A stretch of DNA of 64,000 nucleotides from positions 1-64,000 of the forward strand of contig CANXME010000866.1 of NCBI GenBank assembly GCA_948144175.1, written 5' to 3'. The notes beneath the pieces were generated by a model that had not been told where the DNA came from, did no database searches, and saw only the letters and a list, made by a program, of their open reading frames with translations. Positions 22,323 to 34,086 of the stretch are shown piece by piece. Numbering within the stretch: the first letter of the stretch is position 1; the number at the start of each line of letters is the position of its first letter. This stretch comes from Closterium sp. NIES-65 (Eukaryota > Streptophyta > Zygnematophyceae > Desmidiales > Closteriaceae). Both the position numbers and the translations under genes were made by a program.

Positions 22323-22345
22323 TATGGAATGATGGGGATGCAGCC

Positions 22346-22364
22346 GGCAGGCTGAGGGGGAGTG
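22346..22364 (+). promoter_or_regulatory. Polypurine tract (A3)
   Basis: Purine-rich stretch GGCTGAGGGGGAG directly before the 3' LTR, as in A1. Confidence 0.85.
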
Positions 22365-23457
22365 TGTTGGGTGCAAATTCACATTGCACGACATCCTGCC
22401 GTCTGTTTGTACGAGTATGCGTGTGCGAATGCATTTGCGTGTGAATGGTATGCTTGTGTGTTTGTTTGCTTTCGCAATTTTCGCTTGAAGCATTTGCAGG
22501 TACTCGCACAATGTGCGCTTCGGCATAACATTGTACGCGCTATGAACAGTACAAGCAGAAAGGACGAGCTCGCAAAGGAACCCAAGATGGAAGCTTTGTG
22601 GTTCGACTTACTTGATTGCGCAGATTCAGTTCTATCCAACTCGAAATTGTACTGTTTTGTTTGGTTGACTATAGTGTAGCAGGGCAGGCACTATAGGGGT
22701 ACAATTTAGGTGAAGGTTGGATGTTGTTTGTCTGTATCTGCATGCTACAGGGCCAGGGGAAACCAGCGGAACCAGCATTTGGCTGGTTGGGCAAAGACAA
22801 AACAGGTTCTGCTTTTAGGACCTGAACCTGGTTGTTGTTTTCCCAGGTTGGAAAAACAGAACCAGAGGTTGTTCACCAACCTACCACCTGCTATTTTGTC
22901 CAGCCAGGTTGGTTCTGTTGCTTGGAATTATTTGGGATCATCCCTGGTTGTTCCCAGGTTGATTCCCAAGGTCCTTGCTAGCTAGAGCTATTTATTCCTT
23001 CTCTGTTTGTACCTGAACATAGTGAAATTGATTCAAGCGAATTCCTTCCTTGCTGGAATTTCTTTTCTACGCGGTGCGACGGCGAAATGCTACCCGAGTC
23101 AACGCTAGTACGCTAGCACTCCAACGCTAGGCTAACGCTGTCCGAGCCATAACTTCGTAATGGCAGAACTTTTCGCGAGGCAACTTGGCTTATTTTAAAG
23201 CTCTTAGAGTGAGCTTCGATATAGGAAATTCTCAGCTTAATCCGGTCGACGGTCTGCACGATACGCTGCGCGACGCTCAAGGTACTCTTGCTGTTTTGAC
23301 TAAGTCCCTCTTGATCCCTCTCTCTACAAACTCGGACCCGAGGATAGGGGCTGGTCTTGTACCAGGCACCCAAGGACCCTTGGAGGTGACCCCGAGGAGA
23401 GGTTTTAAGTGTGATAAAGTCTTAATAGCTTGAGTTTATTAGGCCCTTACACCAACA
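22365..23457 (+). repeat. Copia-A3 3' LTR
   Basis: 1,093 bp, read as identical to the A3 5' LTR, followed by the CGCTG duplication. Confidence 0.97.
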
Positions 23458-23462
23458 CGCTG

Positions 23463-24597
23463 CTGGTACCAGAAGTTGGCAGCTGTTTTAGAGGAGATGG
23501 GATTCAGGACCAGCAGCTGTGATGAGAGCCTCTTTCTCAAGGGGGAGGGGGAGAAGCTGGTGCTGTTTCTGGTCTATGTGGACGACATTCTTCTCTTTCG
23601 CAGCAGCATGAAGGAGATCCAGAAGGTGCAGCAGCAGCTGATGGAGAACTTCAAGTGCAAGAACCTTGGGGAGGTAAAGTACTACCTCGGGATGCACGTG
23701 GAGAGGGATCTGGATCACAGGTGGTTGAAGCTGCACCAGGAGAAGTTCATCAAGGAGCTTGGGGAGAAGTACGGAATTGAGAATGAGCGCAAGGTTGCAA
23801 CTCCCCTGCCAGCAGAATTCAAGCTTGTGAAAGCTGCAGAGAATGAGTGGGTTGAAGCCGAGGAGCAGCAGCAATTTCAGTCCTTGGTGGGCAGCCTCTT
23901 GTATGCAGCAGTTCACACGAGGCCTGACATCTCTTTCTCGGTTGGGCAGCTGGCTAGGGTGGTGCAGAATCCATCAGAGGAGCAGGTGGATGCAGCTGAG
24001 CGAGTGGTGAAGTATCTGAACTCTCACCCAAGCATTGGAGTTCAATACTCCGCATCTGCACAGGTGAAGCAGAAAGGGGTTGAGGTGCTGAAAGAGAAGG
24101 GGGAGAGGCTTGGAGAAGGCAAGCTTTTCCTCACTTGCTTTACCGATGCTACGTGGGCCTCTGAGAAGGAGGATTCCTCATTTGTGGGAGGATACATCTG
24201 CGTAGTTGGGGGAGGACCTGTTAGTTGGAGGTCAAAGAAGCAGACGGAGACAGCACTCTCTTCTGTGGAATCAGAATACATGGCGATGTTCCATGGGGTG
24301 AAGGAGGTGATTTGGCTGAGGAGGCTGTTAGAGGAGATTGGCCAGGAGCAAAAGGTTGCTACGCCGCTGTTTTGTGATAGCAAGGGAGCTCTTGGGATGG
24401 CCAGGAACGCTGTGCTTCATGGGCTCAATAAGCACATGCGTATCAAGTGGCACTGGCTGCGTAAGGAGGTGAAGAGGGGGACGGTGAATCCGCTCTACAT
24501 CAAGACTCACCAGCAGCCAGCAGACTTCCTCACCAAGAGGCTTGCGGATGAGCCTCATTGGCGTTGTGTGCGCATGAGTGGAATGAGCATGAACTAG
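23463..24597 (+). pseudogene. Copia-A2 gag-pol, 3' part
   Basis: Continuation of A2 after the nested A3. It holds the second half of reverse transcriptase with YVDD at about 23574, the SLLYAAVHTRPDI region, and RNase H with FTDATWAS, DSKGAL and the terminal THQQPADFLTK motif. The end of the frame and the following polypurine tract match A1. It is a fragment of a fossil polyprotein and has no start of its own. Confidence 0.92.
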
Positions 24598-24639
24598 TAT
24601 GGAATGATGGGGATGCAGCCGGCAGGCTGAGGGGGAGTG

Positions 24640-25732
24640 TGTTGGGTGCAAATTCACATTGCACGACATCCTGCCGTCTGTTTGTACGAGTATGCGTGTG
24701 CGAATGCATTTGCGTGTGAATGGTATGTTTGTGTGTTTGTTTGCTTTCGCAATTTTCGCTTGAAGCATTTGCAGGTACTCGCACAATGTGCGCTTCGGCA
24801 TAACATTGTACGCGCTATGAACAGTACAAGCAGAAAGGACGAGCTCGTAATGGAACCCAATATGGAAGCTTTGCGGTTCAACTTACTTGATTGCGCAGAT
24901 TCAGTTCTATCCAACTCGAAATTGTACTGTTTTGTTTGGTTGACTATAGTGTAGCAGGGCAGGCACTATAGGGGTACAATTTAGGTGAAGGTTGGATGTT
25001 GTTTGTCTGTATCTGCATGCTACAGGGCCAGGAGAAACCAGCGGAACCAGCATTTGGCTGGTTGGGCAAAGACAAAACAGGTTCTGTTTTTAGGACCTGA
25101 ACCTGGTTGTTGTTTTCCCAGGTTGGAAAAACAGAACCAGAGGTTGTTCACCAACCTACCACCTGCTATTTTGTCCAGCCAGGTTGGTTCTGTTGCTTGG
25201 AATTATTTGGGATCATCCCTGGTTGTTCCCAGGTTGATTCCCAAGGTCCTTGCTAGCTAGAGCTATTTATTCCTTCTCTGTTTGTACCTGAATATAGTAA
25301 AATTGATTCAAGCGAATTCCTTCCTTGCTGGAATTTCCTTTCTACGCGGTGCGACGGCGGAATGCTACCCGAGTCAACGCTAGTACGCTAGCACTCCAAC
25401 AATAGGCTAACGCTGTCCGAGCCATAATTTCGTAATGGCAGAACTTTTCGCGAGGCAATTTGGTTCATTTTAAAGCTCTTGGAGCGAGCTTCGATATAGT
25501 AAATTTTCAGCTTCATCCGATCAACGGTCTGCACGATACGCTGCGCGACGTTCAAGGTACTCTTGCTGTTTTGACTTAGTCCCTCTTGATCCCTCTCTCT
25601 ACAAACTCGGACCCGGGGATAGGGGCTGGTCTTGTACCAGGCACCCAAGGACCCTTGGAGGTGACCCCGAGGAGAGGTTTTAAGTTTGATAAAGTCTTAA
25701 TAGCTTGAGTTTATTAGGCCCTTACACCAACA
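24640..25732 (+). repeat. Copia-A2 3' LTR
   Basis: Full 1,093-bp LTR preceded by the polypurine tract (24621-24639) and followed by the GAGAC duplication at 25733-25737. It shares with the A2 5' LTR a set of variants not seen in A1 or A3, which confirms the pairing across A3. Confidence 0.96.
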
Positions 25733-25737
25733 GAGAC

Positions 25738-26021
25738 AAGGCCTAGTAACCAGGTGTTAAGCAAAGGTTCCGAGGGTTGTGAAGCACTCCAAATGAAGCC
25801 TTCACGAATTCGGTAGAAGCTGTTTGGTCAAAACTGAGCAGCTCATATTTGGTGCAAGCAATCCTAGTTCGGTGCTAGAACTATAATATAATAGTTATAG
25901 GAAAACACCTGACCTAGGAAATCAAGCAAAAGCATGCATGGAAAAACATTTCTAAGGTAGATAAATCATAATAAAATAATGGCAAGCAAGTAATGCCTAG
26001 CAAAGCCGTTGTACTCTCACA
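25738..26021 (-). repeat. Gypsy LTR, right part
   Basis: Continues the LTR that begins at 11933. On the minus strand it starts TGTGAGAG, directly after a purine-rich stretch (complement of CATCCCCCTCTC, 26022-26033) that fits a polypurine tract. This is therefore the 3' LTR of a minus-strand Gypsy element. Confidence 0.75.
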
Positions 26022-27040
26022 CATCCCCCTCTCAAATATGTGAGCCATGAAATACACCTCCTTCTTGACAACATAGTCTTTGAGACCACGGCCTGCGTTG
26101 CCCATATAAGCTTTTACAACACATCTGTCCTCCAACGGGTCATATCTATTCCATCATATCAAAAGCTCAAGCGCTGTGCCTCGTTGGCGTCAATGGGTGA
26201 GACTGTGCTCCACCTTGTACTCTGGTTCATCCTGTACAGGAACGTGTGGTGGTGGCTGTAGCTATCGTCTCTGGAACTATTGGTTGGGGTCCTTGCAGGG
26301 CTTCAGTAGCTGAACATGGAAAGCGATGTGAAGCTTTCACACAATAGGTAAGCGCAAGCGAAATGTAACGGTTGTCACCATCGCCTCAAGGCAAAAGGGA
26401 CCAAAGAAGCGAGGCCGGAGCCCTGGATGAAAGATGGGTTAAGTCCAAGTTGCGTGTGTCACGGAGTTCCGCATCCTGGTAAGACGTCGCTGAGTCTGCT
26501 CCCATAGCTGCTGCATGGTGGTGACAAAGTTATGTGCGGCTTAAATGTGTGCTGATGTGGTTGGCTGCTGTGTTGTAAGTGGTTCCCATCCGTAGCACAT
26601 GATCAAAGGAGATTTTCTTACGACCGAGTCTGAAGCATTATTGTTAGCGAACTCAAGCGTTGGTAACTGTAGATCCCACTGGCTAATGCCATCTTTGCAA
26701 GCTGTGCGCAGTAACTGTTCAACCACCTAATTGAGTCGCTCTGTCTGACAGCCAGTCTGCGATGGTACGCTGAAGACATCTCAAGCTTTGTCCCCAACAA
26801 ACCCATCATTTCCCTCCGGAACAAACTTGTAAACTTGAAGTCTCTATCTAAGATGAGTGTAGCGAGGATGTCGTGGATGGTGATGATGCGGTTGAAGACG
26901 AGGCGAGCGATTGCTTCAACTGTAGCCATGGCATAGGTCGGAATAAATTGCCCCATTTTAGATTACTTATCAACCATTACGAGTATAGAGTCATGCCTTC
27001 GTAAGGTCGAAAGAAGCCCAGTAATGAAGTCTAGAAAAAA
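26022..27040 (-). pseudogene. Gypsy remnant 1: integrase and 3' pol
   Basis: The minus strand shows integrase-core sequence at about 26541-26956 (ITIHDILATLILDRDFKFTS, then SSAYH), followed leftwards by the tail that in Gypsy elements contains NNASDSVV..SP....YGWEP.T. Its closest relative in the window is the second Gypsy piece at 27447-28046, which has the same layout. The polypurine tract and 3' LTR follow at 26033 and below. It is an old fossil with several breaks. Ty3/Gypsy assignment rests on integrase style and on the reverse transcriptase of the neighbouring copy. Confidence 0.75.
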
Positions 27041-27276
27041 TGTGAGGATTGAAGAACTGTTTCAAGAATAAATTGATTGATCACAAGGGTACAACACGAG
27101 GCTATATATAGTCTCGACACAAGGCCTAAAAAGCAGGTGTTACGCAAAGGTTCCGAGAGTCGAGAAGCATCCCGAATGGAGCCTTCCCGAATTCGGTAGA
27201 AGTCGTTCGGATGAAACCGAATAGCACGAATTTGGTGCACGCAATTCTAGTTCTGTGCTATGTTATAAAACATAGG
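27041..27276 (-). repeat. Gypsy LTR copy, partial
   Basis: Starts TGTGAGGATTG and follows the same sequence as 11933-12012 plus 25738-25910. It is an independent, uninterrupted version of the site that Copia A2 entered elsewhere. It covers roughly two thirds of the LTR. Confidence 0.75.
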
Positions 27277-27277
27277 A

Positions 27278-27430
27278 AAGAGGATTCTTTGAATGATTCA
27301 CCTGGGTACAAGGCGGGGCAATATATAGGCTCGACACAAAGGCAGTAACCCTGGTGTTACTAGAAAGTTCCGTGGGTCGCGAAGCGTCCCGAAAGGGTCC
27401 TTCTCGACTGCTACTGAATGATCTCGTATT
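27278..27430 (-). repeat. Second, more diverged Gypsy LTR-like copy
   Basis: AGGATTCTTTGAATGATT, GGGTACAAGG and GGCTCGACACAAAGG align loosely with the LTR copy immediately to its left, so two related LTR pieces stand head-to-tail. It passes straight into Gypsy pol sequence at about 27450. Confidence 0.55.
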
Positions 27431-29236
27431 GTTGATCAGCATACTGCTACTGGGAGTTTTGCATCGTGGCGAGAAGTTGCTGAGTCTTCTCCCATAGCTG
27501 CTGCATGGTGGTAACAAAGTCGTGTGCGGCTTGGATGTGTGCCAGTGTGGTTGGCTGCTGTGGTGTGATTGGCTCCCGTCCGTAGCATAGAAAGAAAATA
27601 GTTTTCCCTATAGCCGTATGTGACAGGTTGTTGTAAGCAAAGTCAAGCATGGGTAACTGTAAATCCCAATGGCTGATGTCGTCTTTGCAAGCTGTGCGCA
27701 CTACCTGTTCAACCACCTGATTTAGTCACCCAGTCTGTCCAACAGTCTGGGGGTGGTACGCTGAAGACATCGCAAGCTTTGTCCCCAAAAAAACCATGAG
27801 TTCCCTCCAAAACTTACTCGTGAACTTTGAGTCTCCGTCTGAGATGAATGTAGCGGGGATGCCGTAGATGGTGATGATGCGGTCGAAGAAGAGGCAAGCA
27901 GTTGCTTCAGCTGTACCTGTGTCGTTGGTCAGAATGAAAGGTCCCATTTTAGAGAACTTATCGATCCCCATGAATATAGCATCGTGCCCTCGTGAGGTTG
28001 AAGGAAGCTCAGTAATAATGTCTAGGCTAACGACTTGCCTAGGCACTGCTGCATCTCCTTGACGTTCTCATGAACTTTCAACTTCTTGACGGCTTCGATT
28101 TTATGGGGGTCCACGCGTACGCCCTCCGCACTCACCATGTGGCCGAGATACTGCACCTTCTTCAGGGCGAAGTCGTTTTTCGATAGCTTCACATAGAACT
28201 TGTTCTCCCGCATGATCTCGCACACTTTCTGCAGATGCTTCACGTGCTTCATATTCTTGGAGTAGATCAGTATGTCGTCCAGGTACACTACTACGCACTC
28301 GTCCAACAGGGGCTGTAGGATGTGGTTCATCTCCATCTGGAACGTCGCTGGTGCATTGCAGAGTCCGAACGGCATCACTAAGTATTTTTAGGAGCTGTAT
28401 TCGGTACGAAATGTCATCTTGTGGATCGATGTCCGCCATCTTGATCTGCCAGTAACTCGACCGTAGGTCCAGCTTTGAAAACACCGTCGCACCACGCAGT
28501 TGATCTACAAAATCGTCTATGCGCGGTATGGGGTATTTGTACTTGACCGTCTGTTCGTTCAATGCCTGGTAGTCGATGCACATTCGTTAACTACCATCTG
28601 GCTTTAGAATGACGAGAACTGATGCGCCTTTGGGAGAGGTGGATAGGCAAATAAGTGTTTGTCCAGTAGATACTAAATTTTTTTCTTCATGTCTATCAGT
28701 TCGGTCGGACATAGTCGGTATGGTGCACCTGGTTCCTCCACAATCTCATGCTCGTGGGTTCGCGCTGGAGGCAATCCTACAGGCAGGTCATCCAAGATGA
28801 TGTCCTTCTACTCGTCTAACACCTAGTGTACTACTGCAGGTAGCTCCAAGTTCGGCTTCTCCTCCTCTGCTGCTGCCATCACTAATGCTAAGTAACACGT
28901 GTTACTCTCGTTCACCATCCGTTCGGACCGTGCCAGTGTTATTTTAGGAGTTTCCCTTGTATTGGTCCAGCTTTTCAGCTCCACACGTTTCTCATTGTTC
29001 TAGATGCACGCCTTCCAGTTGACCCAGTCTATCTCGCGTTTGAACCGCTTCAGAAAATCACGCCCCCAAAATAAAATGTAATCCCTTGATTTTCGTGAAC
29101 AGCAACATCGGCTTCCACCTCAATGCCCCTATCTGCAGCTGAAGTGTTGACTCGACGTGCATGAAAAGCTTTGTACCGTCCTCTATCGTTGCTGAAAATT
29201 GGGTCTCCTCCAATGACTCTCCAATTTTCTTGAACG
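27431..29236 (-). pseudogene. Gypsy remnant 2: protease end, reverse transcriptase, integrase
   Basis: Read on the minus strand from right to left. Near 29060 is an ILG-type protease end followed by FKREIDWVNW, a typical Gypsy protease-RT linker. At about 28400-28583 is reverse transcriptase [20 protein letters not shown] and [13 protein letters not shown]. At about 28080-28378 is the second half of the palm with [13 protein letters not shown] and the YLDD catalytic motif (YLDDILIYS). At about 27726-28046 is the integrase core with SLDIITELP, ATFISDGDSKFTS and SSAYHPQT, and at 27447-27716 the integrase tail with YGREPITPQQPT. RT before IN is the Ty3/Gypsy order. It is a fossil with several breaks and incomplete pol. 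Confidence 0.88.
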
Positions 29237-29782
29237 TGTTTGTGTAAGGGCCTAATAAACTCAAGCTATTAAGACTTTATCAAACTTAAAACCTCTCCTC
29301 GCGGTCACCTCCAAGGGTCCTTGGGTGCCTGGTACAAGACCAGCCCCTATCCTCGGGTCCGAGTTTGTAGAGAGAGGGATCAAGAATGACTTAGTCAAAA
29401 TAACAAGAGTACCTTGAACGTCGCGCAGCGTATCGTGCAGACTGTCAACCGGATTAACCTGAGAATTTCCTATATCGAAGCTCACTCCAAGAACTTTAAA
29501 ATAAGCCAAATTGCCTCGTGAAACATTTTGCCATTACGAAGTTATGGCTCGGACAGCGTTAGCCTAGCGTTGGAGTGCTAGCGTACTAGCGTTGACTTGG
29601 GTAGCATTCCGCCGTCGTACGGTGTAGAAACGAAATTCCAGGAAGAAAGGAATTCGCTTGAATCAAATTGACTATATTCAGGTACAGACAGAGAAGGAAT
29701 AAATAGTTCTAGCTAGCAAGGACCTTGGGAATAAATGTGGGAACAACTAGGGATGATCCCAAATAATTCCAAGCAACAGAAC
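29237..29782 (-). repeat. Copia-A LTR fragment, minus strand
   Basis: About 546 bp matching the 3' half of the family LTR on the minus strand, with a slightly altered terminus next to Gypsy sequence. It ends abruptly where a second minus-strand LTR starts, with no internal region between them. It is diverged and old. Confidence 0.85.
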
Positions 29783-30842
29783 TTTTGGTGTAAGGGCCTA
29801 ACAAACTCAAGCTATTAAGACTTTATCAGACTTAAAACCTCTCCTCGGGATCACCTCCAAGGGTCCTTGGGTGCCTGGTACAAGACCAGCCCCTATCCTC
29901 GGATCCGAGTTCGTAGAGAGAGGGATCAAGAACGATTTAGTCAAAATAACAAGAGTACCTTGAACGTCGCGCAACGTATCGTGCAGACCGTCGACCGGAT
30001 TAAGCTGAGAATTTCCTATATCGAAGCTCACTCTAAGAGCTTTAAAATAAGTCAAGTTGCCTCGCGAAAAGTTTTGCCTAGCGTTGGACTGCTAGCCTAC
30101 TAGCTTTGACTGGGGTAGCGTTCCGCCGTCGTACCGAGTAGAAACGAAATTCCAGGAAAGGAGGAATTCGCTTGAATCAAATTGACTATATTCAGGTACA
30201 AACAGAGAAGGAATATATAGTTCTAGCTAACAAGGACCTTATGAATAAATCTGGGAACAACCTAGGATGATCCCAAATAATTCCAAGCAACAGAACCAAC
30301 CTGGCTGGACAAAACAGCAAGTGGTAGGTTGGTAAACAACCTCTGGTTCTGTTTTTTTCAACCTGGGAAAACAACAACCAGGTTCAGGTCCTAAAAAACA
30401 GAACCTGATTTGTCTTTGCCCAACCAGCCAAATGCTGGTTCCACTGGTTTCCCCTGGCCCTGTAGCATGCAGATACAGCCAAATGCTGGTTTCACTCGTT
30501 TCCCCTGGCCCTGTAGTGCCTGCCCTGCTACACTATACTCAACCAAACAAAACAGTACAATTTCGGGTTGGATAGAACTGAATCTGCACAATCAATTCAA
30601 CCGAACTGCAAAGCTTCCATCTTGGGTTCCTTTGCGAGCTCGTCCTTTCTGCTTGTACTATTCATAGCGCGTACAATGTTGTCCCGAAGTGCATAATGTG
30701 CGAGTACCTGCAAATGCTTCAAGCGAAAATTGCGAAAGCAAACAAACACACGAACATTCCATTCACACCCAAATGCATTCGCACACGCATACTCATGCAA
30801 AGAGACAGCAGGATGTCGTGCAATGTCAATTTGCACCCAACA
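29783..30842 (-). repeat. Copia-A4 3' LTR
   Basis: 1,060-bp minus-strand LTR ending with CCCAACA at 30842, next to a CCCCTCAGCC polypurine complement. It carries some small differences in layout compared with the young 1,093-bp LTRs. Confidence 0.9.
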
Positions 30843-32992
30843 CAGTCCCCCTCAGCCTGCCGGCTGCCTCCTCATCATTCCATACTAGTTCATGCTCATT
30901 CCACTCATCCATACACAACCCCAATGAGGCTCATCCGCAAGCCTCTTGGTGAGGAAGTCTACTGGCTGCTGGTGAGTCTTGATGTAGATCGGATTCACCG
31001 TCCCCCTCTTCACCTCCTTACGCAACCAGTGCCACTTGATACGTATGTGCTTGTTAAGCCCATGAAGCACAGCGTTCCTGGTCATCCGAAGAGCTCCCTT
31101 GCTATCACAAAACAGCGGCGTAGCAACCTTTTGCTCTTGGCCAATCTCCTCTAACAACCTCCTCAGCCGAATCACCTCCTTCACCCCATGGAACATCGCC
31201 ATGTACTCTGATTCCACAGAAGAGAGTGCTGTCTCCGTCTGCTTTTTTGACCTCCAACTAACAGGTCCTCCTCCAACTACGCAGATGTATCCTCCCACAG
31301 ATGAGGAATCCTCCTTCTCAGAGGCCCACGTAGCATCGGTAAAGCAAGGGAGAAAAAGCTTGCCTTCTCCAAGCCTCTCCCCCTTCTCTTTCAGCACCTC
31401 AACCCGTTTCTGCTTCACCTGTGCAGATACGGAGTATTGAACTCCAATGTTTGGGTGAGAGTTTAGATACTTCACCACACGCTCAGCTGCATCCACCTGC
31501 TCCTCTGATGGATTCTGCACTACCCTAGCCAGCTGCCCAACCGAGAAAGAGATGTCGGGCCTCGTGTAAACTGCTGCTTAGAAGAGGCTGCCCACCAAGG
31601 ACTGAAATTGCTGCTGCTCCTCGGCTTCAACCCCTTCATCCTCTGCAGCTTTCACAAGCTTGAATTCTGCTGGCAGGGGAGTTGCAACCTTGCGCTCATT
31701 CTCAATCCCGTACTTCTCCCCCAGCTCCTTGATGAACTTCTCCTGGTGCAGCTTCAACCACCTGTGATCCAGATCCCTCTCCACGTGCATCCCGAGGTAG
31801 TACTTTACCTCCCCAAGGTTCTTGCACTTGAAGTTCTCCATCTGCTGCTGCTGCATCTTCTAGATCTCCTTCATGCTGCTGCTAAAGAGAAGAATATCGT
31901 CCACATAGACCAGAAACAGCACCAGCTTCTCCCCCTCCCCCTTGAGAAAGAGGCTCTCATCACAGCTGCTGGTCCTGAATCCCATCTCCTCTAAAACAGC
32001 TGCCAACTTCTGGTACCAGCAGCGTGGCGCCTGCTTCAAGCCGTAGATGGACTTTTTCAGCTTGCACACCCTGCCCGTACCATTCTCATACCCAGGCAGC
32101 TGCGTCATGTACACATCCTCCTCTTAAATCCCATTGAGGAATGCCGTAGATATATCCATCTGAATGATGAATTTCCCACTAACGAAAGCATCTGCCAACA
32201 AGACACGGAGGGTAGGGGGTTTGGCAGTGGGAGCAAAGATCTCCTTGAAGTCCCGCTTCGCCTTCTGCATAAACCCCTTAGCCACCAGCCTACTCTTGTA
32301 GATGGTGTCCTGTCCGTTGTCATCGGTCTTGATCCTCAGCACCCACTTGCTCTGTACGGCTTTCTTCTCCTCAGGCAGCACCACCAGCTCCCTTGTCCCA
32401 TTCTCTAGCAGGCTCTGGTACTCAGCATCCCTGGAAACCAGCCACTTCTCCCTATCTTGTCCAGCTAATGCCTCCTCCGTGCTAGCTGGTTCCTCTGATG
32501 CAGGGGCAAGTAAGCAGTAGGCAGGTTCATCCTCCTCATCCGGATCATAGCCATGCGCTAGAATCAGCAATGCCTGCTCTGTCCCAAGCTGCTGCTCTGC
32601 TACATCAGCTCCTGCAGTTAGCTTCTTAGTAGCCATACGGGTACGTCCTGGCCTGGAGACGGGTGTCTCCCATCCCCTCATAACAACACCCTTCGGCTTC
32701 TTAGTTTTCCCCGGCTGCTGCTCTCCTCCCTCGGATCCAGCAGCTCCACTAGTGCTACCGCTAGTCTCCACACCATCACCTCCACTAGCAGGTGCCTCCT
32801 GCACCTTCTCTCCATCACCACCCTCTGCAGCTGCCTCCTCTCCCTCCTCCCACACACTAGGAGTCAGGTCCAGCTGCATGGTGATCTGCTCCATTTGCTG
32901 GGACACCTTGGCCTCCGGCTGTTTCTCCCAGCTCCCATACATCATGCCCTCAACAAACTTCACATCCCTGCTGTCAAACAACACACCCTTGG
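30843..32992 (-). pseudogene. Copia-A4 gag-pol, 3' part
   Basis: On the minus strand from right to left: the acidic integrase-RT linker (about 32400-33000), the start of reverse transcriptase with QMDISTAFLNG (about 32150), YVDD at about 31890, and RNase H with FTDATWASEKED, DSKGAL and THQQPVDFLTK (about 30900-31400). Similarity to A1 is high but lower than among A1, A3 and A5. Several breaks; a fossil. It joins the A5 element at 32993 within codons for the KGVLF segment after integrase. Confidence 0.88.
32988..32992. repeat. Target-site duplication CTTGG, left copy (A5)
   Basis: CTTGG at 32988-32992 recurs exactly at 39850-39854 on the other side of A5. Confidence 0.95.
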
Positions 32993-34086
32993 TGTTGGTG
33001 TAAGGGCCTAATAAACTCAAGCTATTAAGACTTTATCACACTTAAAACCTCTCCTCGGGGTCACCTCCAAGGGTCCTTGGGTGCCTGGTACAAGACCAGC
33101 CCCTATCCTCGGGTCCGAGTTTGTAGAGAGAGGGATCAAGAGGGACTTAGTCAAAACAGCAAGAGTACCTTGAGCGTCGCGCAGCGTATCGTGCAGACCG
33201 TCGACCGGATTAAGCTGAGAATTTGCTATATCGAAGCTCGCTCTAAGAGCTTTAAAATAAGCCAAGTTGCCTCGCGAAAAGTTCTGCCATTACGAAGTTA
33301 TGGCTCGGACAGCGTTAGCCTAGCGTTGGAGTGCTAGCATACTAGCGTTGACTCGGGTAGCATACCGCCGTCGCATCGCGTAGAAAACGAAATTCCAGCA
33401 AGGAAGGAATTCGCTTGAATCAATTTCACTATATTCAGGTACAAACAGAGAAAGAATAAATAGCTCTAGCTAGCAAGGACCTTGGGAATCAACCTGGGAA
33501 TAACCAGGGATGATCCCAAATAATTCCAAGCAACAGAACCAACCTGGCTGGACAAAATAGCAGGTGATAGGTTGGTGAACAACCTCTGGTTCTGTTTTTC
33601 CAACCTGGGAAAACAACAACCAGGTTCAGGTCCTAAAAACAGAACCTGTTTTGTCTTTGCCCAACCAGCCAAATGCTGGTTCCGCTGGTTTCCCCTGGCC
33701 CTGTAGCATGCAGATACAGACAAACAACATCCAACCTTCACCTAAATTGTACCCCTATAGTGCCTGCCCTGCTACACTATAGTCAACCAAACAAAACAGT
33801 ACAGTTTCGAGTTGGATAGAACTGAATCTGCGCAATCAAGTAAGCCGAACTGCAAAGCTTCCATCTTGGGTTCCTTTGCGAGCTCGTCCTTTCTGCTTGT
33901 ACTGTTCATAGCGCGTACAATGTTATGCCGAAGCGCACATTTTGCGAGTACCTGCAAATGCTTCAAGCGAAAATTGCGAAAGCAAACAAACACACAAACA
34001 TACCATTCACACGCAAATGCATTCGCACACGCATACTCGTACAAACAGACGGCAGGATGTCGTGCAATGTGAATTTGCACCCAACA
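32993..34086 (-). repeat. Copia-A5 3' LTR
   Basis: 1,094-bp minus-strand LTR; the plus strand shows TGTTGGTGTAAGG at its left and GCACCCAACA at its right end. Confidence 0.97.

Larger units (their letters stand above)
16603..23457 (+). mobile_element. Copia-A3, complete and youngest Ty1/Copia element
   Basis: A 6,855-bp element nested in A2. Its LTRs (16603-17695 and 22365-23457, 1,093 bp each) appear identical on reading side by side, including family-variable positions. Primer site, single gag-pol frame and polypurine tract are all in place, and target duplications match. It looks whole. Identical LTRs mean insertion too recent for a substitution to have accumulated, so it may belong to a currently active lineage. 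Confidence 0.97.
12013..25732 (+). mobile_element. Copia-A2, Ty1/Copia element split by nested Copia-A3
   Basis: LTRs are at 12013-13104 and 24640-25732 with matching GAGAC target duplications. Without the nested A3 and one of its target-duplication copies it would be about 6,860 bp, the same as the whole family members. The LTRs differ at roughly 14 positions by eye (about 1.3 percent), so A2 is clearly older than A3, as the nesting demands. It is broken: the gag-pol is split by A3 and has about one further break. It sits in a Gypsy LTR. Confidence 0.95.

Noticed and set aside
30689-30952. CACA-rich frames (HTHTHT-like peptides) at the left end of LTRs
   Set aside because: Translation of the GTGTGT/TGTTTG-rich LTR start on the opposite strand; not coding.
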